A stretch of DNA of 64,000 bases from JAZDGX01 sp964482205. GTDB taxonomy: Bacteria; Eisenbacteria; RBG-16-71-46; CAIMUX01; WJJG01. Numbering within the stretch: position 1 is the stretch's first letter; each line of letters opens with the position of its first letter. The notes beneath the pieces are model-generated. The model saw only the letters and a program-made list of their open reading frames with translations, did no database searches and was not told the DNA's origin. The DNA lies in assembly GCA_964482205.1 (NCBI GenBank), contig CAYZWI010000001.1:1-64000 (forward strand), written 5' to 3'. The position numbers and the translations under genes were made by a program. Shown here piece by piece: positions 7,493 to 16,885 of the stretch.

Positions 7493-10081
7493 ATGCTGAC
7501 TCCCGGCACTTCGCTTGGTCCCTACAAGATCCTCGCCCTCATCGGCGCGGGAGGCATGGGCGAAGTCTATCGCGCGCGTGACGCGCGCCTCGATCGCGAT
7601 GTCGCCGTCAAGGTGCTGCCCCCGGAAGTGTCGCAAGACCCGGACCGCCTGGCCCGCTTCGAGCGCGAAGCGAAAGCGCTGGCGGCGCTCTCCCATCCCA
7701 ACATTCTGGTCATCCATGATTTCGGGCGAGAGGGCGAGGTCGCTTACGCGGTGACCGAGTTCCTGGATGGAGAGGACCTTCGCCATCGAGTCGGGAAGGG
7801 CGCATTGCCCTGGCGAGAGGCGGTGGAGACCGGAGCCGCTATCGCGGATGCCCTGAGCGCCGCGCACGCGGCGGGAATCGTGCACCGGGATCTCAAGCCT
7901 GAGAACGTGTTCCTCACGCGAGACGGGCGCGTGAAGGTGCTCGACTTCGGGCTGGCGAGGGTACAGCGAGGTTCGTTTACGGATCTGGAGACCGTGCCCT
8001 CGCCACCGCACGGGACCAGGGTGGGCACGGTGCTCGGCACCGTCGGCTACATGGCGCCCGAGCAGGTGCGGGGAGAGCCCGCGGACCACCGTAGCGACAT
8101 CTTCGCCTTCGGCTGCGTCCTCTACGAAATGCTAACGGGCCAGCGGGCATTCCGGGGAAACACCGCGGTCGATACCTTGAGCGCGATCCTGAAGGAGCAA
8201 CCGCCGGAGATCACGGTCACCCATCCCGAGGTCAGTCCCGAGCTGGTCCGGATCGTGGCCCACTGCCTGGAGAAGGCTCCGGAGCGACGGTTTCAATCGG
8301 CCCACGACATCGCGTTCGATCTGCGCTCTCTGCTCACGGGCAGCGTGGTCACGCGTCCCGCCGTGGCCTTGTCACTACGGCGAAGGTGGTGGACAAGCAC
8401 GGCGGCCGCGGTGGGCGTGATCGCGATTGTGGCCGCGGTGGTACTGTGGGCGCCGTGGAAGCGACCGGTGTCCGCACCGGCCCTCGACCCCGCGAAGGTC
8501 GTGGTGGCACCGTTCGAAAACCGCACCGGCGATCCTGCGCTCGACAGTTTTGGAGCGCTGATCCCGGAGGCGGTCACGCGAGAGGCGGCGCTAGTGAGCG
8601 GGATGGCCGTGGTGCCGGGCACTTCCTTCGCCGACGAAGTTGGGAGCCGCCCGAGCGCAGACGCGTTGGCCGCTCTGGCTCGCGCGAGCGGGGCGGGGTT
8701 GGTCGCATCCGGCGCCTGCTATCTGACGGGAGACAGCCTGCGGATCCAGGCGCAGCTCTTCGATGCCGTGGAGGGCAGCGTGATCCTGACCTTCGACCCG
8801 ATCACCGGGGACCTCCGGGACCGCTCGTCCCTTCTGGAGCCTTTGCGCCAGCAGATCTTGGGGGCCGTGGCCTGGCTTGGTCTGGGAATGGCCCCGGGGT
8901 CCATCCACGCTCCGACACTCGCTGCATACGGGGAATACACACTGGGGCTGGACTCCTTCGGGGGTGATTACGAAACCGCTGTGGCGCATTTCGCGCGTGC
9001 CGCAGCGCTGGACCCCGACTTTCTGATGCCGAGGATGTGGGTGTGGTCCTCGTACCATAACCAGAGCCGCTGCGAGGACGCTGGCGAAGTGCTCGCGGAG
9101 ATGGAGAGTCACCGGGAGCGGCTGACGGCTGTCGAACGTCTGTGGGTCTCCGGCGCACGGGCCCTTCAGGAACGCCGGCAGGCCGAGGCGCTCGACATCC
9201 TGAGGCAGATAGAGAAGGTGGCCTCCGGCCGCATGCTTGGCTTGGTCCACTACCTGGAAGGTCGCAACGAGATGGGCTTGAATCGCCCTCGGGAGGCCGT
9301 GGTCTCCTTGACGATCTCGACGGAGCAACGCTGGGCTCGCGGGGCACCCAATCAGTGGTGGCCCCGCAGCTACCTCGCCTCCGCGTACCACATGTTGGCC
9401 GAGTACGAGGCCGAGCTGAAAGTTGCTGACGAAGGCACGCGCGAGTCTCCCGACATCCTGGGTTTCTATGCCCGCAAGGCGGCGGCGTTGGCGGCGCTCG
9501 GGCGGATGGCCGAGTTGGACCGCCTGGTGGACGAGACGCTCGCGCTGCGGGCGCGCAGGAGCACTGCGGGATACGTGATGCGTGCGGCCGCCGCCGAGCT
9601 GCGCGCGCACGGCGACCGGCAGGCCTCGCTGGCGATGGCGCGGCAGGCCGTGGACTGGTACCAAGCGCGCCCGGCCGCGGAGGCCGCGGAGTTGCGACCA
9701 TCGCTGCTGGAAGCTCTGATCTGCGCGGAACGGTGGGCAGAGGCGAAAGCAATCGCAGACGCGCTCTTGGCCGAGAGCCCGGATGACATCGACTGTCTGG
9801 GTTCCGTCGCCACGCTCGGAGCGCGCCTCGGCGATGCGGCGCAAGCCCGCCGGATCGCGGAGAGGCTGCGCGACCGCGCGTCGGACTGCCGTGACGGGGA
9901 CGCCACCTACTGGCGCGCCTGCATTGCGGTCCAGCTGGGCGACAAGCGGGAGGGGATGGCACTGCTCAAGGAGGCGATGGCGCGCGGGTACGGTTTTGAC
10001 GCCTGGCTGCATTGCGACATCGACCTCGAGCCACTCTGGGATGACCCGGAGTTCAAGGAGTTCCTCCGTCCGAAGGGATGA
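7493..10081 (+). CDS. Membrane-anchored Ser/Thr protein kinase with C-terminal TPR region
   Basis: The protein has 862 residues. The ATG at 7493 is preceded by GGGAGGGAG and leads straight into the kinase domain (about residues 10-275). The domain has the glycine loop IGAGGMGEVY, the ATP-binding Lys in VAVKVLP, the catalytic loop HRDLKPEN near residue 130, DFGLA and APEQV. A single transmembrane helix follows near 299-321 (VGVIAIVAAVVLWAP). Next comes a segment like that in TolB-N/adenylate-cyclase-linked proteins (KVVVAPFENRTGDPALDSFG), then tetratricopeptide-like repeats to the end. The PknB-type layout places the kinase inside and the repeats outside the membrane. Substrates are unknown. 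Confidence 0.9.
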   Translation: MLTPGTSLGPYKILALIGAGGMGEVYRARDARLDRDVAVKVLPPEVSQDPDRLARFEREAKALAALSHPNILVIHDFGREGEVAYAVTEFLDGEDLRHRVGKGALPWREAVETGAAIADALSAAHAAGIVHRDLKPENVFLTRDGRVKVLDFGLARVQRGSFTDLETVPSPPHGTRVGTVLGTVGYMAPEQVRGEPADHRSDIFAFGCVLYEMLTGQRAFRGNTAVDTLSAILKEQPPEITVTHPEVSPELVRIVAHCLEKAPERRFQSAHDIAFDLRSLLTGSVVTRPAVALSLRRRWWTSTAAAVGVIAIVAAVVLWAPWKRPVSAPALDPAKVVVAPFENRTGDPALDSFGALIPEAVTREAALVSGMAVVPGTSFADEVGSRPSADALAALARASGAGLVASGACYLTGDSLRIQAQLFDAVEGSVILTFDPITGDLRDRSSLLEPLRQQILGAVAWLGLGMAPGSIHAPTLAAYGEYTLGLDSFGGDYETAVAHFARAAALDPDFLMPRMWVWSSYHNQSRCEDAGEVLAEMESHRERLTAVERLWVSGARALQERRQAEALDILRQIEKVASGRMLGLVHYLEGRNEMGLNRPREAVVSLTISTEQRWARGAPNQWWPRSYLASAYHMLAEYEAELKVADEGTRESPDILGFYARKAAALAALGRMAELDRLVDETLALRARRSTAGYVMRAAAAELRAHGDRQASLAMARQAVDWYQARPAAEAAELRPSLLEALICAERWAEAKAIADALLAESPDDIDCLGSVATLGARLGDAAQARRIAERLRDRASDCRDGDATYWRACIAVQLGDKREGMALLKEAMARGYGFDAWLHCDIDLEPLWDDPEFKEFLRPKG

Positions 10082-10255
10082 AGCAGGAGTCGGATTTCCG
10101 CTACACACTCCAGTACGGACATGGAAGACGCACGGTGGTCCAAGTGGGTCGGCCTACCACACGCTCAACATCGGCCTACTCAGGGTGCACCCGGGCGGTC
10201 CGGGTGACAGGATCCTGATTGCCGGGGAAAGCGTCTCACGCGCCGCCTTCCGGAA

Positions 10256-12694
10256 TCACCGAAGGACCGTGACCCACCGGCCTTCCGAATCCCCCCCGGC
10301 ATCCAGCTGCAGCAGGTACGCGCCCGCTGGCACGCGGAGCCCGCGACCGTCGCGGCCGTCCCACAGGATGCGTTCCTTGCTGCCTTCCGCTCGTCCGCTG
10401 CCCAGCACGGCGAGCACGCGCCCCGACACATCGAGCAGACGGACCGCGAACGGCGTGCCGGCGGGCAGGCGAAAACGAAGAGTCGTGCCGTCGAGAGTGG
10501 GATTGGGTCCACACGCGAAAATCGCTTGCCCGGCAGGCGTGTCATGGCGATCACCGATTCCGCTGGACTCCTGCATGTGCACCTTGATCACGAATGCGTC
10601 GAAGTTCCCGTTGGCCGTCGGATCGAAGGCCGAGGGGGTGCTGGGGAAGGCGCTCGATTGCGTGTGGCCGAACACGACCGGATCCCGGCCGTCCTCGAGC
10701 GCCACCGACCAGCCGCGTTCCTGAGAAGCGCCTCCGAAGTAGCTGCTCCAAAGCAACTGATCTCCGCTCTCGGACATCTTGAAGAGGAACACATCGCTTG
10801 AGCTGTTGAAGCTTCCGTCGAAGGCGTCGTCCGTGACCGGGAAATCGGGGGAAGAGACGAGGCCGGTGACAATCGGCCGGCCGCGATCGTCGATTTCGAC
10901 GTCGTAGGCCTCTTCGCTGGAGCTTCCACCAACGAATGTGCTCCAGCGCAGGCTGTCGCCATCGTCACTGAACTTGGTGACGAACACATCGTAGACGGCG
11001 AAGGCGACGTCGTAGGCTCCGGGAGTCGTGGGGAAATCGGACGACATCGTGCCGCCCGCCGCAATGGGGCAATCGTCGTCGCCCATGGCCACGCCATAGC
11101 TCCAGTCCCAATTGCTGCCGCCGAGGAACGAGCTCCACATCAGCGTGCGCCCGTCAGCCGAAAGCCGGGCGACGAATGCGTCCCGGTCGCTCCCGTTGTA
11201 CGTGCGGTCGTAGGCGCCCGGAGTGGTGGGGAAGTTGCCATCGGTCGCATAGCCCGAGATGACGGGATTTCCCATCGGGCCGAGATCCACGTCCCAACCG
11301 TATTCGTTGGAGGAGCCTCCCAGGACCGTGCTCCAGACCAGCGAGCTTCCCGCCGCGCCGAAGGCGAGGACGAAGACGTCGCTGCCCCCGTTGTACGACG
11401 TGTCGTACGCCCCGGCGGTGGTCGGGAAATTGGTCGAGACCGTCTCTCCGGTCACATAGGCGATACCGTCCTCGTCAAGCGCGATGCTCGACACACCGTC
11501 AGAGGAGGATCCGCCGACGTAGCTTCCCCAGACGAGCGCGTTGCCCGCTGGCGCGAGCTTGACGAAGAAGAGGTCGTCCGATCCGTTGTGGGTGCGATCG
11601 TATGCTCCGGTCGTGGTCGGGAAATCGGTCGAGAGAGTGTTTCCGGTGACGATGACGTGGTCCGATGCATCGATCGCGACCGCCCGCCCGTCATCCATGG
11701 CGCTGCCTCCCAGGAATGTGCACCAGAGCAACGAGTCTCCCGCAGAGGAAAGCTTGGCCACGAAGGCGTCCTGGGCGCTGCGGCTGACGTCGTAGGCCCC
11801 AGGGGTCACGGGGAAGTTGGGAGACTGCGTGTTTCCCGTCGCGACGGCACAGCCGTCGGCGTCCACTGCGCCTCGGTTGCCCCAGTCGATCGCGCTTCCC
11901 CCTAGGAAGGTGCCGTAGAGAAGTGCATCGGGATTGTCGCGCGCGGACGAGAAGGCGGGCGAGACCGCGGGGAGCGAAGGGTCGGCCTCCATGGATGACA
12001 CGGAGGACAACGCATCCACGTCGGCATCCGGCTGGGATGAGACGGCAGCGACCTCCAGGCATCCGGATCCCCCATTCTGAGGCAGTACATGGGCCAGCGT
12101 TCCGGCCTCGGTGTGAAGGAGGATCCTCTCGCCGGCGCGCGTCGTCCCTTCCACGCCTTCGGATACGAAGATGTCGCTCAGTCGAGGCGTCTCGCCTTCT
12201 CCTCGATCCGGCGCCTCTCCTGGGTGCCCGGTCCTCGCGTTCACAACCTCGTACACGATTCTCGCGCCGGTGGAACGCAGCACCAGATCGGTTCCCGGCC
12301 AGAGTTCGTGATAGACGATCTCCCGGAAGATGGACAGATCCGTGCGCCACCGGGCCGGGTCGGCGCCCAGAAAGCAGTGGATCCGACCGGGAAGCCGGTC
12401 GCGTGGCTCGACGCGTGGGAACCGGGCGGCAGGGGAAGTTGCGCCGGGGCGTCGGTTGAAGTGCATGTGCACGGCGGCGCCTCGCGCCCGCGACTCTCCC
12501 TCCGGGCTCGACAGATCGAAGACGATCGCGTCACGGGTCAGGTAGACGGATGCGCCGGTGATGGTCGAGTAATAGAGGACGGAGGGATCGGTCTGGCCCT
12601 GGTTCTCAACGAATCCTCCCCAGGCGGCATGACACGGGGATGCGAGAAGGAAGACCAGGGCGATGGGCACGCAGGACAGCGGCAGGCTGCGCAT
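10256..12694 (-). CDS. Secreted seven-bladed SBBP beta-propeller protein with FlgD-Ig tail
   Basis: The protein has 812 residues. The start at 12694 has CCCGGAGGA upstream and a signal peptide (MRSLPLSCVPIALVFLLASP). An N-terminal domain of about 200 residues begins FVENQGQTDPSVLYY, typical of SBBP proteins. Seven consecutive repeats of about 63-66 residues follow, each with a core like LLWCTFLGGS...VTGNT...DFPTTPGAYD...DAFVAKLS. This matches the seven-bladed beta-propeller repeat family. The last 85 residues (GPNPTLDGTTLRFRLP, then VRLLDVSGRVL) form the same type of sorting/FlgD-Ig tail as the protein at 419-1630. It is probably exposed on the cell surface or released, and its function is unknown. 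Confidence 0.85.
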   Translation of the reverse strand: MRSLPLSCVPIALVFLLASPCHAAWGGFVENQGQTDPSVLYYSTITGASVYLTRDAIVFDLSSPEGESRARGAAVHMHFNRRPGATSPAARFPRVEPRDRLPGRIHCFLGADPARWRTDLSIFREIVYHELWPGTDLVLRSTGARIVYEVVNARTGHPGEAPDRGEGETPRLSDIFVSEGVEGTTRAGERILLHTEAGTLAHVLPQNGGSGCLEVAAVSSQPDADVDALSSVSSMEADPSLPAVSPAFSSARDNPDALLYGTFLGGSAIDWGNRGAVDADGCAVATGNTQSPNFPVTPGAYDVSRSAQDAFVAKLSSAGDSLLWCTFLGGSAMDDGRAVAIDASDHVIVTGNTLSTDFPTTTGAYDRTHNGSDDLFFVKLAPAGNALVWGSYVGGSSSDGVSSIALDEDGIAYVTGETVSTNFPTTAGAYDTSYNGGSDVFVLAFGAAGSSLVWSTVLGGSSNEYGWDVDLGPMGNPVISGYATDGNFPTTPGAYDRTYNGSDRDAFVARLSADGRTLMWSSFLGGSNWDWSYGVAMGDDDCPIAAGGTMSSDFPTTPGAYDVAFAVYDVFVTKFSDDGDSLRWSTFVGGSSSEEAYDVEIDDRGRPIVTGLVSSPDFPVTDDAFDGSFNSSSDVFLFKMSESGDQLLWSSYFGGASQERGWSVALEDGRDPVVFGHTQSSAFPSTPSAFDPTANGNFDAFVIKVHMQESSGIGDRHDTPAGQAIFACGPNPTLDGTTLRFRLPAGTPFAVRLLDVSGRVLAVLGSGRAEGSKERILWDGRDGRGLRVPAGAYLLQLDAGGDSEGRWVTVLR

Positions 12695-12752
12695 GGAGTC
12701 CTCCGGGAAGCAAGGTCGGCGCCGCAAATGCAGTCACTCACAGATAAATTAA

Positions 12753-12781
12753 AGGATAGCGCCTCGGTGCCTCAAGTACAA
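12753..12781 (-). promoter_or_regulatory. Candidate promoter for the SBBP gene
   Basis: On the minus strand TTGTAC (12781-12776) and TATCCT (12758-12753) are spaced by 17 bases in an AT-richer patch about 60 bases before the start codon at 12694. The spacing is ideal and the boxes are moderate. Confidence 0.35.
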
Positions 12782-13201
12782 GGGCGGCCATCGTGAAGCC
12801 GCTTGCCGTCGCTCTCGCAAGTCGCGCGCCCGTCCCAACCGTCCTTCTTTTGGCCGCGATGTTCCACTCGGGATGTTTCCCGGCGACGGCTCGCCGCAAG
12901 GCCCGGCAGGCGATCGAACCGCCGCGAGAGGAGAAACGCGCGAGAAACGCGCCGTCAGGATCTCATCCCGGCGAAGTTGCGAAGGCCCGGACGCGAACTC
13001 CTGGCCGTCTGCGGGCTCTCGTTTCTGTCGAATTCCAGCCGGGATTTGCGTAGAATCGTCCGAAATCCGGAAGCGACAGCAGCCAGGGCCGGCGCATCTG
13101 CGGCGGATCACGCGAAAGGAACCGGGTGGGCCGTCCGTTCGAGGGAATGGACTTCGAGCCGGGACGGCCGGCGGGACGATGGATTTCCATGGAAGGTCGA
13201 G
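12782..13201 (+). other. Upstream region of the Clp-like gene; no supported gene
   Basis: The frame of the Clp-like protein stays open through this stretch, but its translation is Arg/Ser-rich and looks non-coding. A -10-like TAGAAT at 13051-13056 would start transcription inside the region, which favours translation from 13202. A short GTG-start frame at 12793-13053 has a lipobox-like beginning (LLLAAMFHSGC) but no good ribosome site and an arginine-rich remainder, so it is not called. Confidence 0.4.
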
Positions 13202-16200
13202 ATGAAGTTCTTTTCCAGGAAGACGGTGAGGACCGAGCCTGTCATGAATGAGAACTCGAACCTGCCTTTTCCCAACGACCCCTCTGATCCGCGCAACCAG
13301 CTCTATCTCTTGATCCAGGACTTGGAGCAGCTGCAGCACCGGGTCGATCTCTTCGATTTGCGCCAGATGCCCGCCTATCGAGCGGCCGTCGATCTGCTGG
13401 CCTCCGAACTGTTTTCTTCCGAACAACGCCTCCGCTACATCTCCATGGACAACGCCCTGAGCATCGTCGCCCTCGACGCCCTTCGCCGCGAGGAATGGAA
13501 GGACGAATGGCGCGCCCCCATCCTCGACGGCATCGTGCGCGCCGGTTCGTGGTGGCTGGCCGTGGCGCTCGAGCTTCTCGCGGAGCGGTACCCGCCCGAC
13601 AAGCAGATCATCGTCGAGGTCCTCGAACTCGCCCAGCCCTCGTGGCTCGCCGCGCCCGTCACGGCAACGCTGCGCGAATTCGTGAACAAGCGGGTAGCGG
13701 GAGGCGAGGAACCCGACAGCACCTTGATCAGCTCGCGATGTCCGCCTCAGCAGGTGCAGCTGCTCTACTCTTTGCTCGCACGAATGGAGCTGCGAAGCCT
13801 GTACGGGATGCGGCGCGATCTGCTGAGGCCGCGCATGCCCATGCTCGAGCTCGATGAAGAGGAGAAAGAGGAAGAGGAGGAGGCGGAGAGCGTTCCTGGG
13901 ACGCAGCCTCGAGCGGCAAACGAGGAAGAGGCCGCGCCGCACACCGAGGCGGAGAACCAGTCCGAGGCTCCGGCCGCGACCGCATCTTCATCGGCGGTCC
14001 CCGCGCGCTCGCGCGTATCCGAGGGGGCCGTCAAGTTCCTGACATCCGTCGGCAAGCTGTGGTGCCTGGATGGAAGCGGTGGCCGCCGCATCGGACATTC
14101 CGCTTTGCTGGAAACCGTCGAGCGCATGCATTCCTCGTTCATTCGCGCGCCCAAGCGCTCGGTCCTGCTGGTTGGGGAGCGGGGAGTGGGCAAGAAAACA
14201 GCGATCCGCCTCTTGCACGAACGGCTGGCGGGCGAGGGTTGGGTGTTCTTCGAGGCTGGACACCTCGAGCTGATCGCGGGCATGAAGTACGTCGGTACCT
14301 TTGAAGGGCGGCTTCAGCAGATCCTCCTTTGTCTCGAATCGGAACCCAAGATCGCTTGGGTCATTCCGGATTTGCAGCATCTCTTGACGACCGGCCGTCA
14401 CGAGCAGAACCCGGTCTTCGGGGCGCTGCACATCATTCTGCCGTACATCCAGGAGGGCCGCGTTCTCGTCGTTGGGATGACGGAGCCCGAGGCCTTCGAA
14501 CGCTTGACGCGCGAAGCGCCTCAAGTCCAACTGGCCTTGGATGTGGTTCGGATTCAGCCGTTGGAGGCAGAGGCGACCGTTTCGCTGGTCGAGACCTGGC
14601 TGGCCGGGCAGACGATCGGGCACAAGCCGGTTTCGCCTGCCGCCGGCCTCGTCCGTGACGGATGGAATCTCGCGCGGCACTTCCTTTCGAGCGTGCATCC
14701 ACCGGGCTCGCTGATCGATCTCATGCGGCTCACGATGAACCGGCTGGAATCGAAAGGGAATCCGACCGGCAGTCTCGTGCGCGAAGACCTGGTTCAAACG
14801 CTCGCAGATTCGACGGGCCTGCCCCTCGAATTGCTCGATGACCGGAAGACGCTCGACCTGGACGCGTTGCGCAAGCACTTCGAAGCGCGCGTCCAAGGCC
14901 AGCGCGAGGCGGTCGACTGCCTCGTCAGCCGGATGGCGATGTTCAAGGCGGGCCTGTGCGACGAGCGGCGTCCGCTCGCGGTGCTGCTCTTCGCCGGGCC
15001 GACCGGCACCGGAAAGACGGCGCTCGTCAAAGCGCTGGCCGAGTTCATGTTCGGAGACCCCGACCGCATGATCCGGCTGGACATGAGCGAGCTGCACGGA
15101 ATGCAAGGGCTGGCGCGCATCGTCGGCTCCACGGACCTGATGCGGGCCGCCCACAGCAACGCGCTCGTCCACGAGATCCGCAGCCGCCCCTTCTCGGTGG
15201 TATTGCTGGATGAGGTGGAGAAGACCGATCCCGAGATCTGGGATCTCTTCCTGCAACTCTTCGACGACGGCCGGCTGACCGACGCGGCCGGGCACACTTC
15301 GGATTTCCGCCACGCGATCATCATCATGACGACCAATCTCGGCGGCGCGCGCGCGCAGGAGTCCAGCCTGGGATTCACCGCGGACGGCGAGAGATTTCAC
15401 GCCGGGGCGATCGAGCGCGAAATCGCGCGGACCTTCCGCCGCGAGTTCGTGAACCGCGTCGACCGGACGATCGTCTTCCATCCGCTGGGACGCGATACGA
15501 TGCGCTCGATTCTCTTCACCGAGCTCAGGCTCGCGATGGAGCGGCGCGGGCTGAGCCGCCTTCATTTGACGACCGAGTGGGACGAGGCGGCGATCGACTT
15601 CCTCCTCGAGAAGGGCTTCGAGCCCGAGCTCGGCGCGCGCCCCTTGAAGCGCGCGATCGAGCGCTACTTCCTGGGGCCGCTCGCGGAAGAGATCATCGCT
15701 CCCGGCAGAAGGGCCGAGAATTCCCTGTTGCTCGTGAAGGTCCACGGGAATCGGCTGGGGTTCCGCTTCCTGGAACCGGAAACCACGGAGACGGCCATTC
15801 GGCTTCCCGCCGTTGCGCGTCCCCGCGCGCCGCTCTCGCTGGCGAAGATCGCGTTCGATCCCGAAGGAACCGAGGAAGAGATCGCGGAGCTGCTCTCGCG
15901 TTACCAATTGCTCTGCGAAGAGACCGCGAGCGAGCCGTGGCGAACCTATCGCGACAAAGGGCTCGCGCTCATGTCGGCCCCGGGCTTCTGGACGCGGCCC
16001 GACCGCTTCGCGATCATGGGTGGGATCGAGTACCAGGAGCGCGTCAAGGAAGGGCTCGAGCGCTTCGGCCGCTGGCTCGAGCGCTTGAGCGGACGGCGCG
16101 AGCGAGGCCGCCTCTACTTCCCCCGCGCGACGGTGGGGCAAATGGCCGAGCGCCTCTACTTGCTCGAAGTGGCCGCGCGGGATGTGCGCGAGGAGCGCCC

Positions 16201-16744
16201 CAAGCAGGCCTTTCTCATGGTGGAGACGGCGCCCACCTTCGGCCAGGACCGCCCGGCGCTGGAAGAATTCGCCGCCTCGCTGGGCGCCATGTATCGCTTG
16301 TGGGCGAGGCACCGCGGCATGCGGCTGGACATCCTGGAAGATTGCCGGCCCGGAGAAGAGGAGCGTTTTCGCCTGATGCTCGCCGTCTCGGGATTCGGCT
16401 CGCATTCGATTCTCGCGCTGGAGCACGGAGCGCATGTGCTCGAGGCGCCTCCGAGCGTGAAGGACGAGCGCGATTTCCTGCGTTTTCGCGCCCGCGTGTG
16501 CGTCGCGCCGATGGAGCACACTCCGCATTCCGCGGGAACCGACGGGCGGCGCATCGAGCTTCTGCGAGCCGAGGCCGAACGCTGCTTCGCCTGCGAGCAA
16601 GGAGACGAAGGGGAGGTGGTCCGCCGCTATCGCGAGAAGCCTTCGCCGCTCGTGCGCGATGCGCGTCGCGGCTATCGCACGGGCAAGCTCGAGCGCGTGT
16701 TGGGCGGAGACTTCGACATCATTCCGGCGGAAGAAGAGGACTGA
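13202..16744 (+). CDS. ClpC-like double AAA+ unfoldase fused to a release-factor-like module without GGQ domain
   Basis: The protein has 1180 residues from ATG 13202 (GGAAGG upstream); ATG 13244 is an alternative. The N-terminal 210 residues are helical and unlike Clp N-repeats. An acidic linker follows. AAA-1 has Walker A GERGVGKKT near residue 324, but its Walker B ends in WVIPDLQHL without the catalytic Glu. AAA-2 has GPTGTGKT near 599 and VVLLDEVEK, then SLGF near 723, where ClpA/ClpC carry the ClpP-docking tripeptide, and a ClpB-D2-small-type domain. Residues from about 890 to the end resemble RF1/RF2: FWTRPDRF (compare VWNEPERA), LGAMYRLWARHRGMRLDILE (compare [20 protein letters not shown]), HGAHVLEAPP, and a tail RTGKLERVLGGDFDII (compare the RF2 tail RTG...VLDGDLDQFI). 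The GGQ domain is absent. The inferred role is ATP-driven protein unfolding, possibly at ribosomes. Confidence 0.8.
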   Translation: MKFFSRKTVRTEPVMNENSNLPFPNDPSDPRNQLYLLIQDLEQLQHRVDLFDLRQMPAYRAAVDLLASELFSSEQRLRYISMDNALSIVALDALRREEWKDEWRAPILDGIVRAGSWWLAVALELLAERYPPDKQIIVEVLELAQPSWLAAPVTATLREFVNKRVAGGEEPDSTLISSRCPPQQVQLLYSLLARMELRSLYGMRRDLLRPRMPMLELDEEEKEEEEEAESVPGTQPRAANEEEAAPHTEAENQSEAPAATASSSAVPARSRVSEGAVKFLTSVGKLWCLDGSGGRRIGHSALLETVERMHSSFIRAPKRSVLLVGERGVGKKTAIRLLHERLAGEGWVFFEAGHLELIAGMKYVGTFEGRLQQILLCLESEPKIAWVIPDLQHLLTTGRHEQNPVFGALHIILPYIQEGRVLVVGMTEPEAFERLTREAPQVQLALDVVRIQPLEAEATVSLVETWLAGQTIGHKPVSPAAGLVRDGWNLARHFLSSVHPPGSLIDLMRLTMNRLESKGNPTGSLVREDLVQTLADSTGLPLELLDDRKTLDLDALRKHFEARVQGQREAVDCLVSRMAMFKAGLCDERRPLAVLLFAGPTGTGKTALVKALAEFMFGDPDRMIRLDMSELHGMQGLARIVGSTDLMRAAHSNALVHEIRSRPFSVVLLDEVEKTDPEIWDLFLQLFDDGRLTDAAGHTSDFRHAIIIMTTNLGGARAQESSLGFTADGERFHAGAIEREIARTFRREFVNRVDRTIVFHPLGRDTMRSILFTELRLAMERRGLSRLHLTTEWDEAAIDFLLEKGFEPELGARPLKRAIERYFLGPLAEEIIAPGRRAENSLLLVKVHGNRLGFRFLEPETTETAIRLPAVARPRAPLSLAKIAFDPEGTEEEIAELLSRYQLLCEETASEPWRTYRDKGLALMSAPGFWTRPDRFAIMGGIEYQERVKEGLERFGRWLERLSGRRERGRLYFPRATVGQMAERLYLLEVAARDVREERPKQAFLMVETAPTFGQDRPALEEFAASLGAMYRLWARHRGMRLDILEDCRPGEEERFRLMLAVSGFGSHSILALEHGAHVLEAPPSVKDERDFLRFRARVCVAPMEHTPHSAGTDGRRIELLRAEAERCFACEQGDEGEVVRRYREKPSPLVRDARRGYRTGKLERVLGGDFDIIPAEEED

Positions 16745-16885
16745 TGTTCGGCCCCCAAGCCGGCGATCGAACTGCCTGGCACAGCGTGGGGAAGACGGCG
16801 CCGGCATGACGCCATCGATTTGTCAGCCGCATCCTATCTCCGAAAGCGGCGCGGCGGCCGCGGTCGAGGCGCAGAGGTGGACATC

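Noticed and set aside
12793..13053. Possible small lipoprotein starting at GTG 12793
   Set aside because: The signal-like start is followed by Arg-rich sequence without order, no clear ribosome site precedes it, and it lies in the leader of the Clp-like gene.
12803..13201. Upstream extension of the Clp/RF fusion by 133 codons
   Set aside because: The extra residues look non-coding, and a -10-like box at 13051 lies inside. ATG 13202 has a better ribosome site.
13988..16807. A 939-codon open frame on the minus strand, opposite the Clp/RF fusion gene
   Set aside because: The translation is His/Arg/Leu-rich and mirrors the codon pattern of the plus-strand gene. Such long antisense frames are usual in GC-rich DNA. 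The plus strand has clear AAA+ motifs.
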